The notes beneath the pieces are model-generated. The model did no database searches, was not told the origin of the DNA, and saw only the letters and a program-made list of their open reading frames with translations. This document shows positions 31,409 to 41,300 of a stretch of 63,391 nucleotides of DNA, in pieces; the stretch's first letter is position 1; every line of letters starts with the position of its first letter. Source of the DNA: JBDTSW01 sp051004675. GTDB lineage: Bacteria; Actinomycetota; Thermoleophilia; Solirubrobacterales; 70-9. The stretch is from contig JBPCKC010000096.1 of NCBI GenBank assembly GCA_051004675.1, positions 1 to 63,391 of the forward strand. The letters are read 5' to 3'. Made by a program: the position numbers and the translations under genes.

Positions 31409-33694
31409 TCAGCGCACTTCGAACTTGCGCTTGGAGGCGTCGCCAGGGATCTGCTCACGAGAGACGGCCCGCACGTAGACCCTGTGGTTGCCCTCCGACA
31501 GGCCGCCGTAGGTCTTGCCGGTCACGCACGGCTTCCAGTCGTTGTCGTCGAGGTGGCACTCGGTCCGCGAGAACGGGTCGCTGCGCTTGAACCGCAGCGT
31601 CACCTTCTTGCCGTGCAGCTTCGGCTTGCGGAGTACCACCGAGGGTGGCGCCCACCACAAGCCCCGGTAGGAGAAGTTGCCCGCGATCTGCCAGCCGGTG
31701 AGCGCACGGGTGTAGCCGCCGTTTCCAACGTGGGTGACGATGTCGCTCTCGATGCCCGCGAGGTTCCGCACCCCCGAGGCCGCGTAGGGCCCGGTGAGCT
31801 TCTCGTACCACGTCGCGGCGAAGCGGACCGCCCCGTCTTCCACATGGCTCTCCACCCAGGCCAGGCTGCGCCCGGCCGCGGCGTTGTCGTCGAAGGCCTG
31901 CTGGAAGTTCGCCTGCGTGAGCCCGGCGTGGACGCTGTAGGTGCCCACCTTCGCCCGCTCGTAGACGGTCGTGATGTAGGCGATGTCGTTGGCCTCGGTT
32001 ACCGAGATCATCGCCGGGAAGCTCCCGCCCGAGGTCAGGTCGGAGTAGGTGACGCCCCACTCGGCTGCCGTCTGGGCGACCTCGGTGAACTGCTCGGGCC
32101 CGAACGGGTCGTTGACGAGGATGAGGGCGAAGCGCACCGCGCTCCCCACCCGGTAGGACTCGAGCTCGAGCACGCGCTTGGGCGATCCGAAGATCAGCGT
32201 CCGCGCCTGCTCCTCGGTGATCCCGTAATAGAACTCGGTCCCGGGGGCCTCCTCGGCCCGGCGCCAGACCGTCGTCCACGAGCGCGCGTCGGCGGTCTCG
32301 GTCACGTCGATGTGGACGAGCCGCATCCCCTTGTAGCTCATCGTGTTGTAGACGTCAGGGAAGCAGCGGCTGGGGACCTCCAGGCGCACCTCCTCCTCAT
32401 CGTCGGGCGGGTTCTCGAGCTGGCGGCAGGGGTCTCCCTGGATGTGGGTGTGGTAGGGAAGCACCGCGGCAGGGTCGAGCGGGTTGGCATTAGCGTCGTC
32501 CCACGCCTGCGTGTTTGGGTAGACCCTCGCGTTGAAGAACGGGATCGGCCGCCCGTCGGCAGGGCGCTTCCCCTCGGTGTAGTCGCTTCCCCAGGCGGCG
32601 GGGAGCCCCCGCTGCGCGTGGATATGGGTGTGCGGATGGCTTGACGCACCGGTCGTCCCGACCTCGCCCAGGAACTGGCCGGCCTCCACCTCGTACTGCT
32701 TGTCGGATGGCAGGTCCTTCGTCGGGTTCGCGAGCCGGTGAAGGGCCTCCGAGTCCTGTGGGCAGAGGCCCTCGGGGATCGAATCTTCCTGGAGATGCGC
32801 ATAGACCCAGAGCTCGTTGCCCGTGCGAACCCAGATGTGGTTGCCGCCGCCGAACTTGCCGGGGGTGTCGTTGGGCGTGGCGTTGTTGCACTGGATCGCC
32901 TCGCCGTCTGCCATCGCATACAGCGGCTCCCCGTAGACGAGGTAGTCCTGTGGTGAGTACGGCGCGGTGGCGCCGGCTCGCTTATCGGTCCATTCCGACC
33001 CGGTCCAGCGGTCCACGCCCAGGTCGAGCGCCCAGCGCTGCTGGTTGTTGGTGGGGTGGTAGCCCTGGCCCCAGTACTGCCCCTCGGGCAGGTCGGAGTC
33101 GCGGAAGGGCGCGAAGTAACCGCCGCGAGGGGCGCGGAACTCCGCGACCGGGAAGGCCTCGTCGATCGTGATGACGTCCGAGCCGCCGATCTCGCCGAGC
33201 ACGAGGAAGATCCGGACCTTCGCCGGCAGCGGATACGGGAATTGGCCCTGCTCGGCATCGCCGTCCTCCTGCGCAGGTTCGCGGACGCGGAGATACCCGG
33301 CTTCGTAGTTGAGCGGGTTGGCCACCGTGTCGCCCTGCACCACCGGGAAGCGCGTTCGGATGATCTGCCCCTGCGCGTCCAGGTGGTCGAGCCGGATCGA
33401 GAGGACCTTGTAGTTCGAGGAGTAGAAGGAGAGGCACGGCCAGATGTCGAGGTGCATCTGCCACTCGTCGGGCTCGGCGGCGGTGCTGCCGGCGATGCGC
33501 GCGACCTTGACGACGCCGTTGTCCACCGGCTGCAGCTCGAGGATGCCGCCCAGCCCCGGGGCGTTGTACTGCGAGCACGGGTTGGCGACGCGCTCGGCAC
33601 TCGCAGACATGGGCAGCGCCAGCAGCACCACCACGATCGCGCCAAACGCCCCGCTCAATCCGCGTCTCACTTCAACCCCCAGCCTCGTCATCAC
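31409..33694 (-). CDS. Secreted protein with M23 (LytM)-like domain and C-terminal tandem-repeat domains
   Basis: 761 residues with a signal peptide (GAFGAIVVVLLALPMSASA). About residues 215-365 look like an M23 peptidase: RWALDLGV, GEPLYAMADGEAI, NHIWVRTGNELWVYAHLQ, and HPHTHIHAQRG with the HxH zinc motif. The first zinc His of the HxxxD motif is Arg (RWALD), so catalysis is doubtful. Residues about 450-670 contain repeats such as GMRLVHIDVTETADARSWTT and YASGVRN-type units like bacterial tandem repeat / polyglycine-hydrolase-like domains. The end is a cell-surface beta domain. It may bind rather than cut wall. Confidence 0.8.
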   Translation of the reverse strand: MMTRLGVEVRRGLSGAFGAIVVVLLALPMSASAERVANPCSQYNAPGLGGILELQPVDNGVVKVARIAGSTAAEPDEWQMHLDIWPCLSFYSSNYKVLSIRLDHLDAQGQIIRTRFPVVQGDTVANPLNYEAGYLRVREPAQEDGDAEQGQFPYPLPAKVRIFLVLGEIGGSDVITIDEAFPVAEFRAPRGGYFAPFRDSDLPEGQYWGQGYHPTNNQQRWALDLGVDRWTGSEWTDKRAGATAPYSPQDYLVYGEPLYAMADGEAIQCNNATPNDTPGKFGGGNHIWVRTGNELWVYAHLQEDSIPEGLCPQDSEALHRLANPTKDLPSDKQYEVEAGQFLGEVGTTGASSHPHTHIHAQRGLPAAWGSDYTEGKRPADGRPIPFFNARVYPNTQAWDDANANPLDPAAVLPYHTHIQGDPCRQLENPPDDEEEVRLEVPSRCFPDVYNTMSYKGMRLVHIDVTETADARSWTTVWRRAEEAPGTEFYYGITEEQARTLIFGSPKRVLELESYRVGSAVRFALILVNDPFGPEQFTEVAQTAAEWGVTYSDLTSGGSFPAMISVTEANDIAYITTVYERAKVGTYSVHAGLTQANFQQAFDDNAAAGRSLAWVESHVEDGAVRFAATWYEKLTGPYAASGVRNLAGIESDIVTHVGNGGYTRALTGWQIAGNFSYRGLWWAPPSVVLRKPKLHGKKVTLRFKRSDPFSRTECHLDDNDWKPCVTGKTYGGLSEGNHRVYVRAVSREQIPGDASKRKFEVR

Positions 33695-33766
33695 CCCAAC
33701 GCCCCAAACGCTAGCGGATGCCCGGCCACTCGGGCGCAGTTCGCCCCGTCGCTAGCCTCCGCCGCC

Positions 33767-35332
33767 GTGGCCCGCAAGCTCTGCCTGATCGTCGTCGACT
33801 CGCTGCGGATGGACATGCTCGAGCGAACGATCGCGGCGGGCGAGGCCCCCAACTTCGCCGCGCTCGTGGAGCGGGGTGAGCTGACGGCCGATTGCGTCTC
33901 GTCGTTTCCGACGGTCACGCCGGTCTGCAACGCCGAGATCGCGACCGGGACCGGCCCGGGCTTGGCGGCGGACGGTTCGCCGGGGCACGGGATCATGGGG
34001 ATGAACTGGTACCACCGGGTCGAGGAGCGCTACGTCGAGTACGGCAACTCGCTTGAGGCGACCCGGGCGTTCGGCCTCTTCCGAAGCCTCTACGACATCG
34101 TCTACAACCTCAACATGTCCCATCTCTCGGGCGAGGTGGAGACCCTGTTCGAGCGCCTGGGCGACGCGGGCGTGCGCAGCGCCTGCACCCCCTTCCTCGT
34201 CTACCGCGGGCGCACCCGCCACGACGTCGGGCTCGAGGGCGTGCTGCGCAAGGTCGCGGTCGCGGCCAACTTCCGCCATGCCACGTGGGGCCCGGACGAG
34301 CTCTTTTGGGGCGAGCTCTACGCCTCGCGGCGGGTGCCCTGCAAGCCGACGCTCGCCCGGCCGGGCACTCGCGACGAGTACTCCGGCTGCGTAGGCCGCG
34401 AGCTCCTGCGCGACGACGCCTATGACTTCCTCCTCTTCAGCCTCCCCGACAACGACTACTACTCGCACAAGGAGGGCCCGGGGGGCCAGCCCTCCTCGAT
34501 CGCCCTGGCCGATGCGGCGTTCGGCGAGGTCGTGGACGAGGCCGGCGGGATCGACGCCTTCTGCGACTCGCACGCGGTGATCCTCACCGCCGACCACGCC
34601 CAGAGCGAGGTCGCCGCCGGCTACGACCTGGCCGGGCTCCTGGGCGCCGAGTGGCGGGTGCTCCAGCCCAACGACCTCAACCCAGACGCCGCCGAGCTGG
34701 CGGTCAGCCCCACGGCGCGAGCCGGGGCCGTGTACGTGCTGGCCGAGGGGAAGCGGCGCCTGCGCGCGCACGCCGACGTGCGCGAGCGCATCGCCCGCAG
34801 CGCCGAGGCCGACGTGCTCTGCTGGCTGGCGGGTCCGGACGGCCGGCCCCTGGAGCGCGCCGGCGTTGGGACCCCCGGCCTGGACGGGGTTGAGGCGGTG
34901 GTCGAGTCGGGCGCCGGCGCCGTCGCGGGTGTAGGCGAGCTTCGGTTTCGGCCAGGCTCCGGCGACGCGGACCTCCATGGCGGCGCCTGGGAGCTCGATG
35001 GCGAGCTCGCCGTTTTGGGCCTCGAGCGCTCCGAGGGCTCCGTGCGAAGCGCCACCCACCCGGACGCCCTCGCGCGCCTGTGGTCGGCGCTCACCTGCGC
35101 CCACGCGGGCGACGTGCTGGTCTCACTCGCGCCCGGCTACGAGACGGTTGACTGGGGTGGGATGACCCACGTCGGCGGGGGCAGCCACGGCGCCCTGCTG
35201 GCGGAGGACTCGCTGGTGCCGCTCCTCACCGTGGGCACGCAGGGCACGGCGATCGCCGCCCGCGAGCAGTGGCGGATCGCCGACACGGCCGATCTCGTCC
35301 TCGAGCAGTTCGGCGCGCTCGTGTCATCCTGA
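33767..35332 (+). CDS. Alkaline phosphatase superfamily protein (nucleotide pyrophosphatase/phosphodiesterase-like)
   Basis: 521 residues starting at GTG 33767 (VARKLCLIVVDSLRMDM). It has the superfamily metal and nucleophile pattern: VVDSLR, then the Thr/Ser site SSFPTVTPVCNAEIATGTGP, LFSLPDNDYYSHKEG and VILTADHAQSEV, with a late GGMTHVGGGSHG. No signal peptide or anchor is seen, so it is probably cytoplasmic. The family cleaves phosphodiesters, pyrophosphates or phosphonates. The GtrA-family gene 4 nt downstream suggests a link to lipid-linked sugar phosphates, an inference from context. Confidence 0.87.
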   Translation: MARKLCLIVVDSLRMDMLERTIAAGEAPNFAALVERGELTADCVSSFPTVTPVCNAEIATGTGPGLAADGSPGHGIMGMNWYHRVEERYVEYGNSLEATRAFGLFRSLYDIVYNLNMSHLSGEVETLFERLGDAGVRSACTPFLVYRGRTRHDVGLEGVLRKVAVAANFRHATWGPDELFWGELYASRRVPCKPTLARPGTRDEYSGCVGRELLRDDAYDFLLFSLPDNDYYSHKEGPGGQPSSIALADAAFGEVVDEAGGIDAFCDSHAVILTADHAQSEVAAGYDLAGLLGAEWRVLQPNDLNPDAAELAVSPTARAGAVYVLAEGKRRLRAHADVRERIARSAEADVLCWLAGPDGRPLERAGVGTPGLDGVEAVVESGAGAVAGVGELRFRPGSGDADLHGGAWELDGELAVLGLERSEGSVRSATHPDALARLWSALTCAHAGDVLVSLAPGYETVDWGGMTHVGGGSHGALLAEDSLVPLLTVGTQGTAIAAREQWRIADTADLVLEQFGALVSS

Positions 35333-35336
35333 CCGG

Positions 35337-35852
35337 GTGAGCGATACGGCGGAGACCGTCGCGGCGGGCTCGCCCGAGCGCGGCACGTGGGCGAGCGCCG
35401 CCCACTGGACGTGGGGCCTGCTCAGAAGGATCCGCCTCGGCACCAACGAGCTTGCCAACTGGGTCGAGCTGTTCAAGTTCGGCGCCGTCGGCGCGTCCGG
35501 CTACGCGGTCAACCTGGCCGTCTTCGCGGCGCTGGTGGAGGGGCTGGGCGCACACCACATCGCCGGCGCGATCGGGGCGTTCGCGGTCGCGGTCACCAAC
35601 AACTTCCTCTGGAACCGGCACTGGACCTTCGACGCCGCCGGCGGCCGGGCGGGCGAGCAGGCGTGGCGCTTTTTCGCCGTCAGCGTCCTCGGGCTCGGGA
35701 TCAACCTCGGGGTCCTCTACCTGCTCGTGGACGTCGCCGGGCTCTCCGAGCTGCCCGGTCAGGCGATCGCGGTCGCGGTCGCGATGCCCGCCAACTTCCT
35801 CGGCAACAAGCTGTGGACCTTCTCGCTCGGCGAGCGCTCGCGCGTGCGGTAA
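35337..35852 (+). CDS. GtrA-family membrane protein
   Basis: A 171-residue protein of the GtrA/DPMS family, four-helix proteins that help move or use polyprenyl-linked sugars. The family core is clear: LFKFGAVGASGYAVNLAVFA, the Asn/Trp motif TNNFLWNRHWTF, RFFAVSVLGLGINLGVLYLL, and the second NFLGNKLWTF repeat. GTG 35337 lies 4 nt after the phosphatase-superfamily stop, so they share a transcript. Confidence 0.92.
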   Translation: MSDTAETVAAGSPERGTWASAAHWTWGLLRRIRLGTNELANWVELFKFGAVGASGYAVNLAVFAALVEGLGAHHIAGAIGAFAVAVTNNFLWNRHWTFDAAGGRAGEQAWRFFAVSVLGLGINLGVLYLLVDVAGLSELPGQAIAVAVAMPANFLGNKLWTFSLGERSRVR

Positions 35853-35861
35853 GGCGCGGCC

Positions 35862-35969
35862 TCAGTCGAAGCTGACCACGCCCGTCACCACCAGCAGCAC
35901 CACCGTCACCGCGGCCGACAGCAGCAGCGAGCCGACGCAGCCCAGGTTGTTCGAGAAGAACAGGAACAT
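35862..35969 (-). CDS. Small membrane protein (35 aa)
   Basis: A short reading frame from ATG 35969: MFLFFSNNLGCVGSLLLSAA, then a run of Val/Leu, ending GVVSFD. The pattern of Phe-rich start, a small Asn/Gly/Cys turn and one transmembrane helix is one I recall in many actinobacterial short proteins (MFLFFSN.LGC.GS). It fills the gap between gtrA and the next minus-strand gene. Function unknown. Its start lies 30 nt beyond the stop of the hydrolase gene, so it may be the last cistron of that unit. Confidence 0.7.
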   Translation of the reverse strand: MFLFFSNNLGCVGSLLLSAAVTVVLLVVTGVVSFD

Positions 35970-35999
35970 GGGCCCGCTGCTGCCCGCTGCCGGGGTCCG

Positions 36000-36989
36000 C
36001 TAAGCGCGCGGCCGGCTCGGTGCGCCGCGGAGCGCGTCGCGGCCGGTAGGAGCGCCGACCGCCCCGCGGCGCACCAGCTCGCCCCACTCGGAGTCGGGGA
36101 TCTCGGCCGGCTCGGTCTCGTCGAGCCACTCGCCCAGGATCCTGGCGACTCCCGCCGGGTCCTCGATGTGCGGGAAGTGCGCGGCGTCCGGCAGCGTCTC
36201 GAAGCGCGAGCCCGGGATCGCCGCGTGCGCCTCGCGCCCGTGCTCGATCGGGATCGTCCGGTCGCGCTCGCCCCAGGCGATCAGCATCGGGAAGTCGGCG
36301 ACCAGGTGCAGGCGATCGCGCGCGCTCACGTGCTGGCCGCGGGCGTCGATCACCGCCCGCAGCGTCTCCAGGAACGCCTTGCGCGCACCCGGCTCGGCCA
36401 GTGGCGCCATCGCCCGCGCAACCGCCTCCACGTAGACGCCGTTGCGCCGGCCCCGCTCGCGCATCCCGGCGCCGATCCCGTCGAGCGCCGCGATCACGCG
36501 CGGGTGCGCGGCGGCCCAGACCACGGCGCCGGCGCCCGGCAGCGCTGCGGCGCGGAGCATCGGCGAGACCTCCTGGCCCAGGCCGCCGCTTGAGATCAGC
36601 GCCAGCCGCTGGGTGCGCTGGGGGAATTGGTAGAAGAACACCATCGCGACGCCCCCGCCCAGGGAGTGGCCGACGATCGAGGCGCGCTCGATCCCGATCG
36701 ACGTCATCAGGTCGCGGATCGACGCCGCGTGTGCGCCCAGCGAGTAGTCGCCGCGCACCGCCGCGGTGTCGCCGTGGCCCAGCAGGTCGGGCGCGATCAC
36801 GGTGTAGCGGTCGGCCAGCGCCAGGGCGACGCGCTCCCAGTGGCGCGAGGAGTTCACCATCCCGTGGATCAGCACCACCGGGGGCCCGGACCCGCAGGTG
36901 CGGTAGATCATCCGGTGGCCGTGAAGCAGGGCCTCGTGCGCTTCGAAGCTCGGCGGCGCACCTCCGTTCGTCTGGGCAGGACCGGGCAT
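36000..36989 (-). CDS. Alpha/beta hydrolase
   Basis: A 329-residue alpha/beta hydrolase. The oxyanion strand is VVLIHGMVNSSRHWE, followed by APDLLGHGDT, the nucleophile elbow VGHSLGGGVAM, the acid AWGERDRTIP and the catalytic His in LPDAAHFPHIEDP. The extra C-terminal 45 residues (EIPDSEWGELVRRG...) are polar. No signal peptide. The substrate could be an ester, epoxide or C-C bond; nothing nearby specifies it. Confidence 0.92.
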   Translation of the reverse strand: MPGPAQTNGGAPPSFEAHEALLHGHRMIYRTCGSGPPVVLIHGMVNSSRHWERVALALADRYTVIAPDLLGHGDTAAVRGDYSLGAHAASIRDLMTSIGIERASIVGHSLGGGVAMVFFYQFPQRTQRLALISSGGLGQEVSPMLRAAALPGAGAVVWAAAHPRVIAALDGIGAGMRERGRRNGVYVEAVARAMAPLAEPGARKAFLETLRAVIDARGQHVSARDRLHLVADFPMLIAWGERDRTIPIEHGREAHAAIPGSRFETLPDAAHFPHIEDPAGVARILGEWLDETEPAEIPDSEWGELVRRGAVGAPTGRDALRGAPSRPRA

Positions 36990-37011
36990 CAGACCACGTT
37001 AGCCGGGCGGC

Positions 37012-37431
37012 CTATCTGCCGGGAAGCAGGTGAAGCGCTGGGCGGTGGGCCGGGCGCACAACGGAGAAGTGACGGTGGTCGAGGGTTGCCACCTTGGGCT
37101 CGTCCAGGCGCTCGGCGAGCGCGATGATTGATGCGTCAACGATCCCGAGGTCGAGGTCGGTGTACTCGGCCTCCAGCTCACGGCAGCGCTGGAGGTCGAT
37201 CGGGGAGGGGGCCACAACCGTGTACACGCCCGCGAGCAGGTCGTCGAGGAAAACGAGCCAGGCCTCCGGCGTGAGTTGCCTGCGGCAGAAGTAGTCGAGC
37301 TCCGCCAGGACGAGCATCGGCACGAGAAGATCCTCCTCGGCAGACGCGATCAGGGTGGCGCACGCCTCATGATCGGGATCGCCGCCGTCCAGGCCGGCGA
37401 AGAGCGGGCCGGTGTCGAGGATCAGGGCCAA
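37012..37431 (-). CDS. PIN-domain toxin VapC (module B)
   Basis: A 139-residue PIN RNase starting at TTG 37431: ALILDTGPLFAGLDGGDPDH (first Asp), LVLAELDYF (Glu), DLGIVDASIIALAERL and VATLDHRHFSVVRP (late acids). The antitoxin lies 16 nt upstream. It is divergent from nothing and is followed by the hydrolase gene 22 nt on. All four acidic positions are kept. Confidence 0.88.
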   Translation of the reverse strand: MALILDTGPLFAGLDGGDPDHEACATLIASAEEDLLVPMLVLAELDYFCRRQLTPEAWLVFLDDLLAGVYTVVAPSPIDLQRCRELEAEYTDLDLGIVDASIIALAERLDEPKVATLDHRHFSVVRPAHRPALHLLPGR

Positions 37432-37447
37432 CGGGGAGGTGCAGCGC

Positions 37448-37678
37448 TCAGCGGAAGTCCTCTGCTACGGGTTCCGAAGCCAGCTCCCGCGCGGACCTCC
37501 CGTCGGTTGACCGTGCCACGCCGAGCCGCGGCTTTCGCGACCGTCGGATGGCGGCCGCCTTCTCGGTCACGGCCGCCACCAGGACAGCATTGAGCGAGGT
37601 CTCGAGACGCTCCGCCTCCGCTTCGAGGGTCGCGAGGACGTCACGCGGCGCAGTGATCGTGGTCCGCTTCTGCATCAT
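37448..37678 (-). CDS. Ribbon-helix-helix antitoxin (VapBC module B)
   Basis: A 76-residue protein from ATG 37678: QKRTTITAPRDVLATLEAEA, ERLETSLNAVLVAAVTEKAA, then a basic, toxin-wrapping tail. The first 45 residues fit a CopG/RHH DNA-binding fold. Just upstream, ATGATGTATGATGTTAGCAT (37676-37695 on the plus strand) is AT-rich and repetitive and is the likely promoter/operator for autorepression. Confidence 0.82.
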   Translation of the reverse strand: MMQKRTTITAPRDVLATLEAEAERLETSLNAVLVAAVTEKAAAIRRSRKPRLGVARSTDGRSARELASEPVAEDFR

Positions 37679-37787
37679 GATGTATGATGTTAGCATCAGA
37701 TCGTGGCCCTGGCTCACGTTCCCGAGCATGGACGGGATCCGCGCGCGTAGGGCGCGCGGATCGCCAAGCCTCCGTCGCTGAAGCGGC

Positions 37788-38147
37788 TCAGTCCTCGCGC
37801 ACCGCGTCGCCGCGGGGCGGCCCGTCCTCGGAGCCCGGCTCCCCGACCTCGTCGAGCACGCCCAGCAGCTCGCCCACCCGGCAGACCAGCAGGCGCTCCT
37901 CGTCGACCTCGACCCAGGCGCCGGCCGAGGCCGGGAAGACGACGTGGTCGCCGGGGCGGACCGGCATCTTCACGCCGACCGATTCCCACCAGTCGAGACC
38001 CTTTCCCACCGACAGCACGATCCCGTGCTGGGGCGGGCTCTCCTGGGTGCCCGCCGGTACCACCAGGCCCGAGCTGCGCATCCGGTCGGGCTCCAGCTCC
38101 TTGATCACGACGCGGTCGAAGAGGGGGCGCATGTGGTGGCGCGGCAT
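37788..38147 (-). CDS. GroES-family co-chaperonin paralogue
   Basis: About 119 residues with the GroES core MRPLFDRVVIKELEPDRMRS, SGLVVPAGTQESPPQHGIVL, then VRPGDHVVFPASAGAWVEVD and LLVCRVGELLGVL. It has a longer acidic tail (GEPGSEDGPPRGDAVRED). The mobile-loop region is present but SPPQHG replaces the usual K/E-rich text, and an insert WWESVGVK interrupts the second strand. There is no groEL beside it, so it is a solitary extra GroES. ATG 38147 is chosen; the open frame above it is not family-like. Confidence 0.85.
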   Translation of the reverse strand: MPRHHMRPLFDRVVIKELEPDRMRSSGLVVPAGTQESPPQHGIVLSVGKGLDWWESVGVKMPVRPGDHVVFPASAGAWVEVDEERLLVCRVGELLGVLDEVGEPGSEDGPPRGDAVRED

Positions 38148-38323
38148 GCGCTCAGGGTACGCGAGCCGGCGCCGGATTTCGAGCATGCCAGGCAAGCGCG
38201 TACTCCTCGACGACCGCGCAAGACGTCGATCGGCACCGATGTGTCGAGCAGGTGCCGCCTCGCGCCGGGCACGCCGCTCTCGGCAACAACTTATCCACGC
38301 GGCCCGGGCTGGAGTGGCCTAGG
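38148..38323. promoter_or_regulatory. Divergent promoter region, groES paralogue / phosphoesterase
   Basis: This 176-nt gap separates divergent genes. It includes TTATCCACG at 38291-38299, a near-perfect DnaA box, but it is isolated and far from dnaA. No CIRCE element (a heat-shock operator) is visible upstream of the GroES paralogue. Confidence 0.35.
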
Positions 38324-41300
38324 GTGGACCCCTTGAGACGATATGTCTTCCTTGTCACGATCGTGCTCGGAGTCGTTGGCAGCGGCATCGTGCTGGCGTC
38401 CCTGTCGCACGAGGAGGGACGAATCGGCCCCGACACGGGCATCCAACCGAGCGGCCGCAAGCTCAACCCGGTCGGCGAGCTGACCCGGCTCGGCAACCTG
38501 CCGGCGGGAGGCGCGCTGACGGCGAACGGCCGCTTCGCGTGGTCACTCTCGGCTGGCCGCGGCAAGAACGACATCCGCATCATCCGCGTCCGGTCAAGCT
38601 GCGGCAAGGCGGACAGCCCTCGGCGCTGTCGGCGCCGGCAACCGGTGGGGGAGGTGGTCCAGAAGATCCTCATGCCCGGCGTCAGCGGGGGGATCGCGAT
38701 GGCCGCCGACGGCACGACCGCTTACGTCTCCGGCACGCCGGAGTCGCAGCATGACGGCTACCAGGTCCCCGACGACGTCCCCGGCCAGGAGGGCGACGTG
38801 GTCCATGTCTTCGACTACGACAAGCGCACCGGCGAGGCCACGCGCGACGGGGTGATCGAGGTTCCTCCCCCACCGGGAACGCCGCCGCCGCAGAACTTCC
38901 CGCCCATCAACACCGAGCCGCTGTCGTGGCCGCGCGATCTCGCGATCTCCCCGGATGGGACCACGTTGCTGGCCGCGCTCAACCTCGCCGACTCGGCCGC
39001 GGTCATCGACACCCAAACCCGCGAGGTGGAGTACGTCGCCACCGGTCGCTATCCGTACGGCGCGGCGATCACCGCGGACGGGCAGCGGGGCCTGATCTCG
39101 AACGAGGCGGACGGGACGGTGTCCGTGATCGACCTCGCCGGCGCCTCGGAGCTGGAGGAGATCACCGTCGGGCCTCATCTGTCCCATCCGGAGGGGATCG
39201 CCGTCGACCCGAGGAAGCCGCGTGCCTACGTTGCCGTGACCCATCAGGACCTGATCGCGGTCATCAACACCGAGTCGCTCCAGGTCGAGCGCATGCTCTC
39301 GGTGGAGCGGCCCCAGGGCATCGGCACGGCGCCGACCCACCTCAGCGTCACCGTGGACGGCTGCCGGCTCCTCTCCTCCGACTCGGGGGAGGACGCGGTC
39401 GCGATCTTCTCGCTCTCCAGCCGGCCTCGCTGCGGCCGGGCCCGCGGCACGCGGGCGGCGGCTGTCGCGGAGCGGGTCCTCCAGCACGAGGCGCGAGAGG
39501 GGGTGGAGCTGGCCGAGTCCGAGGCCGAGGAACGGGCCGAGCTGCTCGGAGAGGAGGCCGAGGAGAAGGCCGAGGAGGCGGTGGCCGAGCAGCCCGCCGT
39601 GAAACGTGGCGAAAAGTTCCAGCTCCTCGGCCGCGTGCCGGTCGCGTCATATCCGGTTGCGGCGATGGCGACCCCGCAGCCGGCAAAGCGCCGCAAGCTG
39701 GTTTGGCTCACCGCCAAGGGGCTTGGCGTGGGCCCGAACGATCCCGAGCCCGGGCAGGAGATCCCGCCTGATCCCGGCTCGGCGACGGGAGGTGCGCCGG
39801 CCAGCTACCGGTTCGAGTACCTGCCATCGCACGTGTTCGGGATGTCCGGCATCACGCGCTTCCCCGGCGAGCGCCGGCTGCGGCGCCTGACCCCGCGCGC
39901 TTCGAAGCAGATCCTGCCGGTGAACCGCCAGAAGCGGCCGGAGGGCAACCCGATCTACCCGGGCGGACCGATCGAGCACGTCTTCTACATCGTCCGTGAG
40001 AACCGCACCTACGACCAGATTCTCGGCGACGACCCCCGCGGCGACGGAGATCCGAAGCTGACCCTCTTCTGCGGCAACGATCCACCGCCGAGCTGCGCCG
40101 GCATGGAGGGCGTGACGCCCAACGCCCACGCGCTCGCCGAGCGGTTCCCGCTGCTCGATCACGTTTACGCGAACTCCGAGGCCTCGATCGACGGGCACTT
40201 CTGGACATCGGCGGCGGCCGTCTCCGACTACGTGGTCAAGAACTGGCACCAGAACTACGGCAACCGAAAACGCCCCTACGACTTCGGCGTCTACGCCGTC
40301 ACCTGGCCGTCGCAGCTGTTCCTCTTCGACCAGGCGGAGGAGGAGGGCATCTCGTGGTTCAACTACGGAGAGGCGGTCGCGGGCACGGTGCCGCTCAACG
40401 ATCTCGACCGGACCCCTGCCGAAAACGCGCAGGTGGCGGCGAAGTTCGCGAAGTCCGACCTCGGTCCCCTCAACCCCGGCCCGCAGCTCCCGCCGCCCTC
40501 TCCCTGCTTCTCCAACGACGCGTCGTCGGGGGGAACGAACGTGATCACCCAGCAGGAGGTCTTCGACTCGAGCCGGCCCGCGGGCGCGGACCCGTTGACG
40601 ACCGAGAGCCGCTTCCAGTGCTTCTCGCAGCGCTTCCAGCAGCAGCTGGTGTCGGACTCCGTCCCCACCTTCAACTACATCACCCTGCCCAACGACCACA
40701 CCGCGGGGACGACGCCCGGCCGGCGCACGCCGCGGGCGATGATCGCCGAGAACGACCTCGCGCTGGGCGAGGTCGTCGAAGAGATCTCGAACTCGCCGAT
40801 CTGGGAAAAGTCGCTGATCCTGGTGATCGAGGACGATTCCCAGGACGGGGCCGACCACGTCGATGCTCACAGGATCCCGGCGTTCGCGATCAGCCCCTAC
40901 GCGCGGCGCGGGGCCGTGGTCCACACCCGCTATGACTTCCTCTCGTTCATCCGCACCCTGGAGCGGGTGATCGGCATGAAGCCCCTCAACCTCTTCGACG
41001 CCACCGCGGTGCCTATGTACGACGCCTTCGACTCGGACCTCAGCGACAACGCCGAGCCCTACGAGGCGATCATCCCCGAGGTTGACCTCTTGGAGCGCAA
41101 CACTGCCGCCTCTCCGAACGCGAAGCAGTCGAGCCGCCTGCCCCTGGACTTCACGGACCGAACCCCGCAGGGCGTCCTCGACCAGATCCTGTGGCAGTAC
41201 GTCCACGGCGAGGGCTCGACGCCGCCCCCGCCGGGCCCCAACGCCTCCGGTCTCGACGAGCAGCGATGGCGACAGGAGGGCCTGGTCACTCCCGAGGAGG

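Noticed and set aside
38291..38299. TTATCCACG, a near-perfect DnaA box
   Set aside because: Single and 27 kb from dnaA; a 9-mer of this kind is expected by chance in a window of this size.
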